Source: Cenococcum geophilum 1.58 (lineage: Eukaryota; Ascomycota; Dothideomycetes; Gloniales; Gloniaceae). From it: 64,000 nucleotides of DNA. The translations under genes and the position numbers were made by a program. Shown here piece by piece: positions 22,561-33,330 of this stretch (the first letter of the stretch is position 1; each line of letters begins with the position of its first letter). The stretch is from assembly GCA_001692895.1 (NCBI GenBank), contig KV748201.1:1736001-1800000 (forward strand). Reading direction: 5' to 3'. The notes beneath the pieces are model-generated. The model was given only the letters and a program-made list of their open reading frames with translations. It ran no database searches and was not told the origin of the DNA.

Positions 22561-23741
22561 GGCTATAAGAAGGTCTAAGGGCGCTTATCTTTTTTTAGTA
22601 TAGAGGTAGCGTTTATACTGCTTAGCAGTAGTTAATTCCGTTATAGCTCTTTATATTATCGCTATTAATATTCTAGCTGCCTATATTTTAAGTAGTTTCC
22701 TTTAGGCTAAGTTAAACCCCTAGCGGTATTACTTCGCCCCGCTATTAAGTCGCTAGTGGTAGTTTTAGAGTCTGCTTTCCCTAAGTTACCTAACTAGGTA
22801 GTCTTTATATTTAAGTTCGCGGCGCGCCTATTGCTTCTACCCTATAGGGCGCTTACGCTCTTCTAGTTCTCCTTTAGTAGGGCAGCTAGGGAAACTAGCT
22901 AGTCTTAAGTTTAAGGGAATTCTTAATAGTTAGTAATAGCAACCTATAGCTTTAGCCGCAGCTTCGCGAATAGATATATTATTAGATGCTTTATATTATA
23001 AGAAGGATTAATTTACGCTTCTAAGGAGGTTAAGTAAGCAGTAAACTTATTTACTAGTTAATTAGTTCGCTATATTGCCTTCGCGTAGGTTAGGGCTATA
23101 TAGAGTTTTTAATTAATAGGACTTTTAATCTAGTTAAGTAGGAATTCTATAAGCTCCTCCTAGGTAAACTATATATTTAAATAGTCATCTTTATACTATA
23201 GCTAAAGGGTTTAGTTGGTCCCCTTTATATATTATATAGTAAACGCGACTTTAGTATCCTTATCTATAAAGCCATTGCGCTCTAGGTAAAACGCTAGCTT
23301 TAAGCTATTACGGAAGTCTTAGTACTTTTATATAGACTTACTATAATATAGAGCAATCTTCTCTATCTTAATGGCCTATTTTAATAGAGCGCCTAATATA
23401 TTAGTAGCCCTCCGCTTAAGACTTAAATGCATTAGGCTACCCCCTAAGTACTCTAATAGGATTGTTTAAGGTTATAAAGATAGGTTAGGAACGGGAGTTA
23501 ATATTACCTTACCGCGTTAATACCGTCTTAGCACTTTTACCTCTTTTTTAAGCAAGTGTAGTTTTCTTTACTCTAGGAGTTATAGCTTCTTATTCTCTAG
23601 CCGTTGTATTTCTTTCTATATATCCCCTTTACCTATAGCTTTTAGTTCTATCTAGGATAATATAGGTTCGCCTATATTATCCTAGGGCCGATTCCTAAAC
23701 TTAGTAGTACCCATTACACTAGTACGCCTACGTCTCGCCAT
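22561..23741 (-). pseudogene. Gag of gypsy B
   Basis: ATG at 23741 reads MARRRRTSVMGTTKFRNRP, close to A. The leucine- and charge-rich coiled segment and the capsid part follow. The zinc knuckle lies near 22690, where it is further damaged. The 5' leader to the LTR is 136 bp. Confidence 0.85.
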
Positions 23742-23877
23742 TAGGTTAATAGGCTGCGATATAGTTAATAAATATAGGTCGTCTTCTTAACAGAGGGTTG
23801 CCGCTATGTAGTCGTGGCCTTCGCAGACCACTGTGTTATTAGGCTACTACCCCTAAAAAGGGATAAGAATTTAGTAC

Positions 23878-24080
23878 TATTAGGACGCCAAGGTCCTTAG
23901 GGTATATAGTAACGTAACAACAGTAGCGGGATATAAAGAGTATCTGGTTTTTAATAAAGTAGAACTATAGAACTAAATTCTACTATTCTTTAATGTGGGG
24001 CGACTACGTTTTATAGGCGCCTCGCCTGCGCCTTGCCTACGCTAAGCCGGTTACGGCTAGTACGTCTCTATAGCCTAATA
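23878..24080 (-). repeat. 5' LTR of gypsy B
   Basis: Pairs with 17489-17691. It starts TATTAGGACGCC (TG to TA change) and ends GCCTAATA. The flanking TAAAT at 24081-24085 completes the target duplication. Confidence 0.92.
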
Positions 24081-25950
24081 TAAATCTACTTCCGCGAGCT
24101 AATCCCATTTAAGAATTATATCGTAACTATTAGATAAGCCGCCCTAAAAGGTCTGCAGGCCAATAGTGCAAAAGATACCCTAAAAGTCGCTAGTAGTAAC
24201 TATTAGATTATAAGTATCTTAGATTATTATCTAGTTACTATTAAGGAAATGTATAATAGGTTTACGTAAATATAACGCGTAGCGTATAGGCAGGTTAAAC
24301 CTATAGACGATATCTTAATTAATAAGGTTAATTTAGTACCTCTTATTATATAAAGCACGTAGGCGGACTTCGCCTTAGGGCGTATCTATTATAACGTATA
24401 CTATAATCCGTTTCTTCTCTCCCTTTATATTAGGCCCTAGTTGCAGTTAAAAGAGATACGCTACTAGGGCTTTAGGTTTTCTAAAGCCCAAGCTAACTTC
24501 TCTTTATTAGCCTACTTTTAGTATTCCTTATAGTAGCCGCCTATAGTCCTTTAACTCGCCTATATAGCACTAGCGTTTAAGGGGTCCCCTAAGCTATCCA
24601 GCTTTTAGGTAGTCTCCCTAGGAGTTTACTTAGAAAAGCGCCGCCCTTTTTAGGTTCTATTCCCTAAGCCTAACTCTACGGAGCCTATACTGCGACCGCG
24701 CTTTATACGCAATAATTTACCGCTACCACTTACGCGATCTTCCGTGAGTTTTATAGTATTAAGCAATTACTCTATACAGCGGATTTCGCTAAAGAGGTCT
24801 TTAGCGGTTTTTATCCGTTAGGCGAAGTTCTGGCAGAAAAGCTCTGCTTATAGGTAGGCTAGAAGATATAAGAACCAAAAGTCTACCTATTATTTAGGAT
24901 TAATAAAAGGGGTATATAAGAAGAGGTCCTTTAAGCTATGTATATGGGCTAGAAAGACATCAAATCTTTAGTTTTCCTTTATAATAGCTATATAGTATAT
25001 TATAGTGTTATTAAAGCGTCTTACTATAGGGTTTCTAATCTAGTCTTAGACTATAGTCTTAAATTCGTCCTATAGTAAAGGACCTTTATCCTTAGTACCT
25101 AACCGGCAATAAACTAGTTAGGTAATTATCTTCTTTTTTATAAGACCTTTAATGGCCTAGCAAGTACGTCGCTTATAGTTATAGTTAGCGTTATTAACCT
25201 CGAATTGGTTCTTAACTGCGGCAATCCACCGGTTAAAATACTATTAAGTAGTACCGCTAATATTAGGTAGTAACTTCTTAACTAGGGCGTTGAGATTTAT
25301 TTAGCGTATGCGTTCGCTATATAACTTATACTCTTTACTAAAGAGGCGACAAAAGGGCTTTATTAAATTAATAATACTCCATAAGTTGGCTATTTTCTTA
25401 GCTAGCTTATCTAGCTCCTTTATATTAGCGGTATTATATAAGACGCTAGTAACCTTACTAAGCTCCTATTAAGCCTAAGTATATAAGTTAAACTGGCTCT
25501 TTGGCGCCGAAAAAACAGGCCGGAATGCGCAAGCCTCATCAGCTGATGTAAATAACAACAACAACATACACTAAGCGGCTGCATAATTGTAGAAGAGCTA
25601 ATGGGCAGATAACCCAGTATTAAATGTATATTGTTTTGTTTTGTGGCGTTAAAGCATAAGATTTGGTGGTGTTGAGGCATAAGTGCACGGTGCCGCATTC
25701 CAGCCTATTTTTTCGACGCCGAAGAGACTGGTCTTTAGCGTTTATAGATATCTAATCGTTTTAAGATTTAGAAAATGGCTTAGATGCTGCTAGTATGCTT
25801 CTAGCGGTTTCGTTTACACTAAATCCTAAGGCGTTCTATAGTCGCATTACTAGCGTATTACCGTTAGGTATAGGCGTCGGTTTTCTTTTCAAAGGTATTA
25901 TAGAAAAATTAAACCGGCTATCCTCCTAAGGGGATTAGTAAGGATTTAAA
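24081..25950 (-). pseudogene. Gag region of gypsy C, interrupted by a small inverted-repeat element
   Basis: Minus strand, from just inside the 5' LTR to the B insertion. Recognisable stretches: VMRL then NALGFSVNETARSIL near 25820, YFNRWIAAVKNQFEVNNANY near 25220, GLIKKKIITQLVYCRLGTKD (stop for Gln), then IHSLKDLFLYTPFINPK near 24900, and LLNTIKLTEDRVSGSGK near 24730. The 230-bp element at 25497-25726 interrupts it with a clean ACTGG duplication. It is gag by position; no zinc knuckle can be identified with certainty. The minus-strand frame at 25420-25698 is an accident spanning the insertion. Confidence 0.65.
25497..25726. mobile_element. 230-bp non-coding DNA element (MITE) with 33-bp inverted ends
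   Basis: The arms 25497-25529 (CTCTTTGGCGCCGAAAA...) and 25694-25726 (reverse complement CTCTTCGGCGTCGAAAA...) match at 29 of 33 positions; all four differences are C/T transitions. ACTGG flanks both sides (25492-25496 and 25727-25731), a 5-bp target duplication. The interior has ordinary base composition and no TA-rich decay, so it arrived after, or escaped, the damage seen around it. It has no coding capacity and must be mobilised by a transposase elsewhere. The 5-bp duplication does not fit the 8 bp of hAT or the TA of mariner, so the superfamily is open. Confidence 0.88.
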
Positions 25951-26178
25951 TGTAAAGTAAGGATATAGATAGGGAGTCCAATAATAGAGCAATAGGTATA
26001 TTGTATAGATAGAGACGAATTCTTAAGGAAAAAGAAGAAGTCTGTATATAAGGTAGAAAGGGTTTTCCCTAGGCACGTATAAAGCACGTGCCTTACGGGC
26101 AAGTCACCCCTAGGTTGCCCTAGGGTCGCCTATACCTTACGGCTATATAACTATCTACTTAGGTTTCACCTAATAATA
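25951..26178 (-). repeat. 5' LTR of gypsy C
   Basis: The full-length partner of 5958-6185. On the plus strand it runs from TGTAAAGTAAGG to CACCTAATAATA. GGTAT follows at 26179-26183, matching the base run at the other end of C. Confidence 0.85.
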
Positions 26179-26432
26179 GGTATTTAAACGCTATCTAGCT
26201 CTACTAAAAACTAGTAGTATTTATAGCAAAAAAATGTAGGGGCCTAAAGTTAGGTATTATACCCACGATAAAGAACTACTAGCTATAGTTAACTTCTTTA
26301 AATAGTGGCGATACTACCTTAAGTACGTAAGCTATACAACTTATATACTTAATTTTAAGATTAAATATAAGCTAGGGGGAAATAATCCTACTAATTGACT
26401 GTTATAACGGCTAAACTATACTAAAGGCTTTA
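26179..26432 (+). pseudogene. Gypsy E RNase H, continued
   Basis: Resumes E after gypsy C. With one frame change it reads SIYSKKM, GPKVRYYTHDKELLAIVNFF, then WRYYLKYVSYTTYILNFKIK and YKLGGNNPTN, the C-terminal half of gypsy RNase H. It ends at LNYTKGF, where F1 is inserted. The 13-bp target ACTAAAGGCTTTA is at 26420-26432 and again at 27448-27460. Confidence 0.88.
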
Positions 26433-26508
26433 GGCCGTTGAAATCGGACTCTGCACCTATACGCGGTGACGGCTACGAACCTAGTCTTTGAAGTTTAGAT
26501 CCAGAGCC
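26433..26508 (+). ncRNA. Candidate HDV-like ribozyme at the 5' end of F1 (damaged copy)
   Basis: Same layout as in F2. Stem P1 is GGCCGTT (26433-26439) against GACGGCT (26468-26474), with wobble pairs at both ends. P2 is GGACTCTG against CAGAGCC, fully kept here. Relative to F2, the loop base expected to form the two-pair P1.1 and the proposed catalytic C are changed by G-to-A and C-to-T, so this copy is probably inactive. Manual folding only. Confidence 0.4.
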
Positions 26509-27447
26509 AACGCAGAGACGTTATATAGCGTGTGGACAGGACCTGGTGGTAGTTGTGGGCGTTAAGGGCGGTGGTGAAAAATTTTCGGATGGTGAGATCT
26601 TGAAAACCACTACTGTTGGCCCTCTATAATACGATAACTACTACATTATTCTCCTATCTAAGGCACCTATACGATCCAATATGGATGTATAGCATTTAAC
26701 AGCATCCCCTAACCCCTAACAGAAAGTATTAACGACCTTTTATATCAATAAATAAGCGAACGCGGAGCGAATAAACGAACGAGCAAATATACGGCCCCTT
26801 CTAACCCCTAGGGCAATCGCCCGCGGAGCATGCGGTTACTCGCCGTTTTTAACTACCGAATACTACCTAGCAGCCTGGATTGCGACCCACGGTTTTCCCT
26901 ATCTCCTTTTAATGGAGTAGTGCCCTTAGAAAGGGCCTAGCTAGGGCCTAGGCATAAAAGATACCTAAATATATAATATATCCCGCTCGCTTATTAGTAT
27001 TACGGTAGTTAGAACAGATGAATCCCCCTTACGCCTTTAATGGCTCTAGGGGGGGGGAGGTAAGGCGTATATAGTAATAGTCTATAAGAGATAGTATATA
27101 GGGGATGGGTAAGATACGGAATAAGACAATAAGACACAGCAATTGATTAGTAGGGCCTAGCTGGGACGTAGTGAACCCTAGCTTTAATAAGCTAAAGAAG
27201 GAAGCAGTGGTTCCTAAGGAGTTTAAAACATCTAAGGAGGAGGACGTGCTATAGGCCCGTAGGGCCGCTGCTATGTGCAAACATGGCAATTTGGGGTTTT
27301 TTATCCTACTGAGGTGGCTTATAGGGGTTTTCCTTCCCCTAACTGCAGGGTTTTTCTTTATGTAAATTATAAGTTTTCCCCCTGTGACGGAGTAGTCTGC
27401 GTGGGCCAGTAGGATCCGTATCAGACGTTAATTAAAGAATTACTACT
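26433..27447 (+). mobile_element. Element F1: 1-kb non-coding retroelement-like insertion
   Basis: 1,015 bp flanked by the 13-bp duplication ACTAAAGGCTTTA. It begins GGCCGTTGAAATCGG and ends TTAATTAAAGAATTACTACT-like, a short (TAC)n tail. F2 at 41095-42116 is a second copy with its own, different 13-bp target. Long, variable-sequence targets and a simple-repeat 3' tail point to target-primed reverse transcription, so this is probably a non-autonomous non-LTR element. No convincing protein: the best plus-strand frame (FNKLKKEAVVPKEFKTSKEE near 27190) is short and shifted in F2. The minus-strand frame 27029-27289 is also not kept. It is far less TA-rich than its host. Confidence 0.85.
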
Positions 27448-29250
27448 ACTAAAGGCTTTAAAACGGGAGAAGGAAAACAGATAATAAATATCTTACTCCC
27501 TATATTATAGAATAAGCTCTAAGTATAAGATACTTAAGCACCTATAGCTCTATATACTAAGTCTTAGGCGGTATAAACCCTATTAGCTTTTACTAACGCT
27601 TTACCTAGTACCTGGTCTATTACTATTAAGGGTCTAAATATACCTAAATAGGACGTCCTTAATATAAGTGCAGAACCTAGTAATATACCACCTCTAATTG
27701 ATAAGCTATCCCCTTAAACTAATAGTAAAGCTATAAAGCAATTAGAACTCGGAGCCCTATAATAACTAAAGGACTTTAACCTTATAGCAACCTTCCTAAC
27801 ATATACGTATTAAAGAGTTATAAAATCTATAGTACTATTTAGTTTTATACTTAGAGCAGTATAGAACAAAATAGCTTTTACCTAAAAACCATTTAAAAGG
27901 TTAATAGATCTTATTTATAAGGTATAATAAAGGGACGCTTTTTATACTATTTTTAATATAGAAATAGACTGGAAATATAATAGAAAGGAAGCTGCTAAGC
28001 GCTATTATTAGGAACTAGACCTAATAGGCCTACTATATAAAGGTAGTAAGGTTTAGATGCTATAAGAAGCAAATCTATAATAGAATATTCTTATAAAAAA
28101 AATATAATAATTCTTTAGGCGGCTACTATAGTTAAGCTAAAATAGTGGAATTACTTTAGCGTAAATACTATTGGCTAAAGCTTAAGTAGGAAGTAAAGGA
28201 GTATATTAGCTATTATAAGAAGTGTTAAGTATATAAGATCTGTAGGTATAAGCTATAGGGTCTACTTAAATTAGTTCCCCCCGCTAGTAAGATACAGTAA
28301 TATTACGCTATAGACTTTATTACGGATCTCCTGCTATTTAAAAATAGCTAAGGATAAATATATAATTTGGTTTTTATACTTATTAATAGGGTTTTAAAGC
28401 ATATCTAATACCTTTTTACTAATAAGACGATTAATATATAAGCGCTTACTAACCTAATTAAGGAAAAATACTTTCTTAAAGTAAATTAGCCACACTCTAT
28501 TATTACTAATAGGGGCAGCGTCTTTATAAGCTAGTACTAGTTAAACCTATGCTTCCATTTAAAGTAATACGTATTATATAAGTATGCACTAATTTAGATT
28601 ACCTATAGTGTTTAACTATTTAGGTTTAATAATATACCTAATAATCACTAGCTAAGGCCGTATAATTAATTATAGGATCCTAATAAGAAATTTAAAGATA
28701 TCTACTAGAGAGTATAAGGATACCTCTAAAAATAAAAAGAGTAATAAAAGTATATAAAGCAGAGCCTATAAAATACCTAAGAGTAGTAAAGACTTTAGTA
28801 TAACTATAAGTACTAGAATAAGCATTTTAGAGTAGGCGATAAGGTTCTATTATATTTAATAAATATTAAAACCCATTAACTATCAAAGAAACTTAATATA
28901 AGATACCTAGGACCTTTCTAAATTAAGAAATAAATTAGTAAGTTAGCTTACTATCTTTAGCTACCCCTATCTATAGCCTATATATATTTAGTATTTTATA
29001 TAAACCTACTAGAGCTATAGTATAGACTACCGCTAGAAAAGAACTTCTATCTAGGCCTAATTAAATACCCTAAGGTAATAGACGAGCGGTATAAGGTTAA
29101 GGCTATACTATGCTATAAGTCTATTAAGAATAAGCTTTAATATAAAGTTAAATAGCTAGGCTAGCCCAATAAGGACTCTATATAAAAACTAGAGGACCAC
29201 CTTAATTATTACGAAGATATTCTAAAAGAATATTAAGACTAAGGTCCATA
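27448..29250 (+). pseudogene. Integrase and chromodomain of gypsy E
   Basis: After F1 the linker reads TKGFKTGEGKQIINILLPIL, as in gypsy C. Integrase follows: YQELDLIGLLYKGSK near 28010, then YNLVFILINRVLKHI near 28360, TINI, LTNLIKEKYFLKVN, PHSIITNRGSVFIS (core Asp changed to Asn) near 28500. The C-terminal part has VGDKVLLYLINIKT, LGPF, LVFYINLLEL. The chromodomain lies near 29085-29210: ERYKVKAILCYKS, then YKVK, LEDHLNYYEDILKEY. Many TAA/TAG stops. Confidence 0.88.
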
Positions 29251-31577
29251 ATCTACAAATTATAGAAAGCGCTCTAATACTATAGTGTTATCGTAACCTA
29301 TAAAAAAAGCTTATAGTAGGCCGTAAAGAGGCTCTAAAGAGTAAGAAATAGGTTAAATTAGATATAAAACGGATAGGCTCCGGAAACTATAAGTATTAGG
29401 GCTACGGCCTAAGGCAGGACAGGTCCTTAGCCTTTTTACGTATATAGCATAGAGTTAATAGGGTATTTTACTAGAATTGCATTCCTATTTATTAATCTAT
29501 ACTAGGAATATTATTCCTAGGGCTTCTAAGCCCTTTCTAAAAGCCATATAAGGCCTCTTTAAGTACTTAATTAAGGTTCTTAATTGCTACTATATACAAG
29601 AACGAATCCTAAAAGTTTAAACCATAAATGCCTAATCTAAAAAGCCACTATGCCTTATTATTAGGAGTAGGATTAGTATCTATTAGGCTACTAAGTAATA
29701 GCTAATAAGAATAGAATCTAGGCCCCTTAGTAGGGGTAGGATAATAAGGTGTAGCTAGGGCAGAGATCCTTAAACGCTTAATACCAATATTAGGTCCAAA
29801 CTAATACTAATAAAGCTCTTACGGCGTAAGCTTATAGTTAATAAAAATACGCTTAAGCCTAGAATAAACAGAGATATTAGCTAGCTAGTATAGTCTAGAA
29901 CCACCAAGACCTTGCTACAGCAACTATTAGTTACCTATTTACTAGGTACCCAAAGGGTAACCTACCTAATAACGTATTATATTATGCTCTTTTAAAACTT
30001 AACGTATATACGCAAACTTCTTCCTATAGTAGACGGCAACCTTCTTCTTATTACCCCTATCCCTTACTTCATCCTTAATATACTAACCTCACTCTTATAT
30101 TAAGCGCTACTAGCTAGCTTACTAAGAATTATAGGCGGTATAGATAGCTATAGTATAATCTTACATTTAACCTGGACGTTTAGTATTAGCGCTTAAATAG
30201 GAGAGAGCCTAGGCGATATAGTAGTTAATGACATTAAAAAAATGTCGCTACTTAGGCCTAGGCTATTAAAGCTTAAAGTTAGTAATAGAAATCTATTAAG
30301 CTTACCTTAATATAACTACCGCTCTTAGTACGCATGCATTAATTATAAGGACTAAAGGTATTAGATCTAATATAGTGCGTCTTATTATAAGCCTTAGAAT
30401 CCTATTATTAGATTTCTAGTCTTTTAAAGATATGTAAGCAAAATTATTTAGGTAGGACTAACACTAATTATGGGTTAGCGAAGGTTAGGGTTCTATATAT
30501 AAAGGTAGGACTAGGATACGCTATAGAATTTATTTGAAAGAGTAATTAGTAGGAGATTAAAGAGGTATATTAAATTAATAATAAAAAAGAAGAAAATCTT
30601 AATAATATATTAAAGATACGTCCAAATTAGATAAAGGTTAAATAATAGGAAAGTAAGGTGTTAAGGAAAAGGATTAAGCTCGATAAGCAAAGTGTCTTTA
30701 TACTTTACCATCTAATACCCTTCTAGTAAATAGCTACAATCTTACCAATATAACTCTATTATAATAGCGCTATTTTTTTAAAAAAAAAAAAGGGAACACG
30801 TATACAAGCTATTTGGCTATTACTTCCTTATAAAAACCAAGTACACGGCTGGGGAAAGGCAACTAAAACGTCAATTAAAGACGTATATATGTTAAATTAT
30901 ACCTAAATAATACTATAGTATTAAAGATTAACGTTATAGACGTTCTTAACAATCGTATAATAGCTACAGTTGCTATTATAAAGTGTCCCTATTTATTAGG
31001 CAGTAGAGCTATACCAAATAGACAATATAAGACCATTAGATTTAAAAGTATATATACTAAATCTTAAGAGATAAATATCTTTAACTAACTAAATAATACC
31101 TTAACCGTATCTAATAGCCTAAGGGCAAATATAGGAAGTAATGCGTTAATAACATAGAGGATTATAAGAAAGGATTATAGATTATTTCTTAATATAACGG
31201 CAAGCCAAGGCTCTATATATTAAATCCTATACTAAAAGGTTCTACATAACTATACTAGAACACTAAATTACCTATAATACTTATAATTAATTATAGACCG
31301 ATATAAAGGCTTAGAAGTAGAGTTGTATAAAAATCCCTATATTAGCCTAGGTAGTTACTAGTATACTTTTAATAAGCTTCTAATAAGTCTCCTAGCAATC
31401 CTTACATCTTTTCTCTAATTATATTTTTTCCTTATTAAGGTTTTTTAGGAGTTTAACGTAGGGGTTAGATAGATAGATAATATATAGCGGCATACCAATA
31501 TTTCTCCGAACCCCTTCTAAGACAAGCCCTTATGATCTCCCTCTACCGCAAGATAATGGCGATTAGGGGCCGATTAT
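29251..31577 (+). other. Long 3' region of gypsy E, unassigned
   Basis: About 2.3 kb between the chromodomain and the polypurine tract. On both strands there are long stretches interrupted only by TAA/TAG. In sense one reads LNTNIRSKLILIKLLRRK near 29790, and on the minus strand there is a hydrophobic stretch (LIILPLLRGLDSILISYYLV) near 29700. Neither can be preferred, and no family is recognised. A short T/A run (30773-30791) is the only simple repeat noted. Confidence 0.4.
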
Positions 31578-31594
31578 AAAAAAAAGGGGGGGGG
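31578..31594 (+). promoter_or_regulatory. Polypurine tract of gypsy E
   Basis: Eight A then nine G directly before the presumed LTR start TAATATAAGG. It fixes the plus orientation of E and the start of its 3' LTR. Confidence 0.75.
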
Positions 31595-31871
31595 TAATAT
31601 AAGGGATATTATTGCGGACACCTTAGGTTGCCCTTAGGATAACCCTTAAACGCCCCTTAGATAGTCGCCAGTTACGTGCTAGAGGCACGTATCTATAGTA
31701 TATAGTCTCTACAATCCTAAAGGCCTTACCTCCTTAAGGATTCGTCTCTCTTACCAATCTATTTTATTCTATAATTGTGTCCTTATAGCCCCCTATCTAC
31801 AAAGTCCTTTTATACTACCTCTATTAATATATATATATTTCTAATAAATCGCTTTTATTACCTTATTATTA
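31595..31871 (+). repeat. 3' LTR of gypsy E (end approximate)
   Basis: Starts TAATATAAGG after the polypurine tract and probably ends CCTTATTATTA at 31871, an imperfect inverted match to the start. Parts resemble the gypsy C LTR (CACGTGC-like stretch, TTAAGGATTCGTCTCT). No partner LTR is in the window, so the right end is inferred. Confidence 0.5.
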
Positions 31872-31978
31872 CCACTAATAGTCTAATTATCTTAATCCTT
31901 AAATACTATTACTCTTTAGTAGAACTAATATACGAGAACTTTTTCTACTAACCTTTGGCTAACTATACCTTCTATAGA
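31872..31978 (-). pseudogene. Gypsy J gag, left remnant between E and LINE G
   Basis: Minus-strand 107-bp piece. Joined to 37262 it continues LKAKV with IIIISIEG and then VEKVLVYQFYQR. This follows the pattern of gypsy I gag (LKAKV, then VIILIEDADTLRELI). It suggests that J was host to both E and G. The similarity is modest. Confidence 0.45.
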
Positions 31979-31999
31979 TATTATTATTATTTGAAAACT

Positions 32000-33330
32000 T
32001 GCTATTTGTTTTCCTCTGAGAGCCGCTATAGCAGCAGAACACGCCTACCACCTACCCAATAAAGAAATAACCATCTCTAATTAAATCTACGGCATATTAT
32101 GCCCTAGAACTAATATATATAGCATAGCCGGAAAGCCTACACGACCCTAGGGGGTCGTAGTAGACTTGAAGGGGAGGCGCCGTATAGGAAAACGCGATAT
32201 AATAACAAATATAACAAAGGGCGACATAACCATAACAACTAAAGGATACCAACCAGAAATAGCAGAAACTTGTGGATATCCTAAAAGACATTAAGGAAAA
32301 TCTAGGGAAGGGAGAAGATGAACACCTACGCGTAGGGGTAGCGCGTATGGCTTAAGAAGCAGGCTAAATCGCCCGGGAACTTTAGATAAAGCATAATAGG
32401 AACTAGAATATAGTAGAGGATAGGCTTAGGCGCATTAAAGACGCTATAAAAGAGTGGAAACCACTAATAACGCAAGCAGTAAAACCATTATGGGCTAATA
32501 TCGCAGCAGGCGCCTAATTGGCGACCCTTCTTCGCCTACCTAGCGTAGTACCAGTAAGAGCCACAGTTAGGGTTTGTATATTAATAGTAGTAGGAACGGA
32601 CCCGGAATAGATCCTTATATTAATCAAAGTATACATACTAAAGGCAGTGGCGGTAAAGGTTCTACGCAGCGGCAACGTAAAGGTTACGCTCCCTAACTAG
32701 GAGGTAAAGGACCAGACCCTTACCTAGGGAGACACCCTTAAGTATAAGATTCTCCGCTAGGATTTCCTAGTTAAAATAATTAGGGTACCTCTTACTATAT
32801 AAGTGGAAAGTGGGAAAGGCGCTATAAATATATAGATTATTTAAAGGATTACGAAGGCTACTAAAAAACTAGTCCTAGGGATTACTATAACCAGAATCGC
32901 ATGGCTATATAAAAAAGAGCGTATAATATATATAGGGGAGATACTGGGGCCTTAAAGGATTAAAACACGCGGCACCCTAATAATTAACCTACTAACCTAA
33001 GAAATGCAGGCTATAGTAGCCCGTAAAGGAGTAGTTATAAATAGCCTTTAATACGAAGCCTAACTATACCACTACGCGGTAGAAGTTTAATAATACTTTA
33101 AATGCTAATAGTGGGGGTATACCTAAAGCGGATGCGGGAAGGACGTAAGGTGCGGGATATGCGCCGATATATATAACACTAAGGACTGCCGCAAGGACAA
33201 GGGAGATAGATATATAAACTGCGGAAAAGGATATAGAGCATAGCAGAAGACGGCGTGTAAAACCTACTAGGTATACCTAGAAGCTACTATAATAAGACGC
33301 ATTGAATTATACTAGAATACAGCTACGGTA
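32000..33330 (+). pseudogene. ORF1 (Gag-like) of LINE G
   Basis: The start is not certain. The C-terminal third has the zinc-knuckle array typical of Tad-like ORF1: from 33101 it reads C, two stops, WGYT, then SGCGKDVRCGICADIYNT, KDCRKDKGDRYINCGKGYRA. The Cys spacing is kept and some His are Tyr. Upstream there is a charged region (GKARDVAELL-like, RIKDAIKEWKPLITQAVKPL near 32430). ORF1 proteins bind element RNA. It ends KTYQVYLEATIIRRIELYQN, as in H. Confidence 0.75.

Larger units (their letters stand above)
17489..24080 (-). mobile_element. Gypsy B, nearly full-length copy of the A family, reverse orientation
   Basis: A minus-strand element of 6,592 bp with 203-bp LTRs at 17489-17691 and 23878-24080 and an exact 5-bp target duplication TAAAT at 17484-17488 and 24081-24085. 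It is inserted in gypsy C between gag and protease. The internal layout matches A in reverse, including gag start, chromodomain, 3' region with the antisense frame and polypurine tract (17694-17712). All frames carry RIP-type stops. Confidence 0.95.
5958..26178 (-). mobile_element. Gypsy C (chromodomain LTR retrotransposon) carrying three nested elements
   Basis: The bounding LTRs are about 228 bp (5958-6185 and 25951-26178) and align along their length. GGTAT lies at 5956-5960 and 26179-26183 as a probable 5-bp target duplication, overlapping the proposed LTR end by 3 bp, so that end is uncertain. Minus-strand order from the right: 5' LTR, gag (24081-25950), protease, reverse transcriptase, RNase H, integrase, chromodomain (13700-17488), 3' region (13483-13700 and 6197-6918), polypurine tract and 3' LTR. 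Inserted in it are B (17489-24080), A (6919-13482) and a small inverted-repeat element (25497-25726). The RNase H frame of host E resumes across the whole unit. Confidence 0.85.
1280..31871 (+). mobile_element. Gypsy E (Ty3/gypsy LTR retrotransposon), split by four nested insertions
   Basis: Plus-strand element whose pieces read in order: gag end, protease and reverse transcriptase (1280-3731), a short RNase H piece (5893-5960), the rest of RNase H (26179-26432), linker, integrase and chromodomain (27448-29250), a 3' region (29251-31577), polypurine tract (31578-31594) and 3' LTR (about 31595-31871). The insertions are LINE 3732-5881, gypsy C 5958-26178 and F1 26433-27447; a pogo-like element lies at the left. 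The RNase H frame resumes after the LINE and C. The 5' LTR is not in the window. E appears to sit in the gag of gypsy J. Confidence 0.75.

Noticed and set aside
25420-25698. 92-codon minus-strand frame
   Set aside because: It crosses the border of the 230-bp inverted-repeat element and its ACTGG target; an accidental join.
27029-27289. 86-codon minus-strand frame in F1
   Set aside because: Not preserved in F2 because of stops and a shift, and no family is recognised.
32097-32291. 64-codon minus-strand frame
   Set aside because: Opposite to ORF1 of LINE G; no support of its own.
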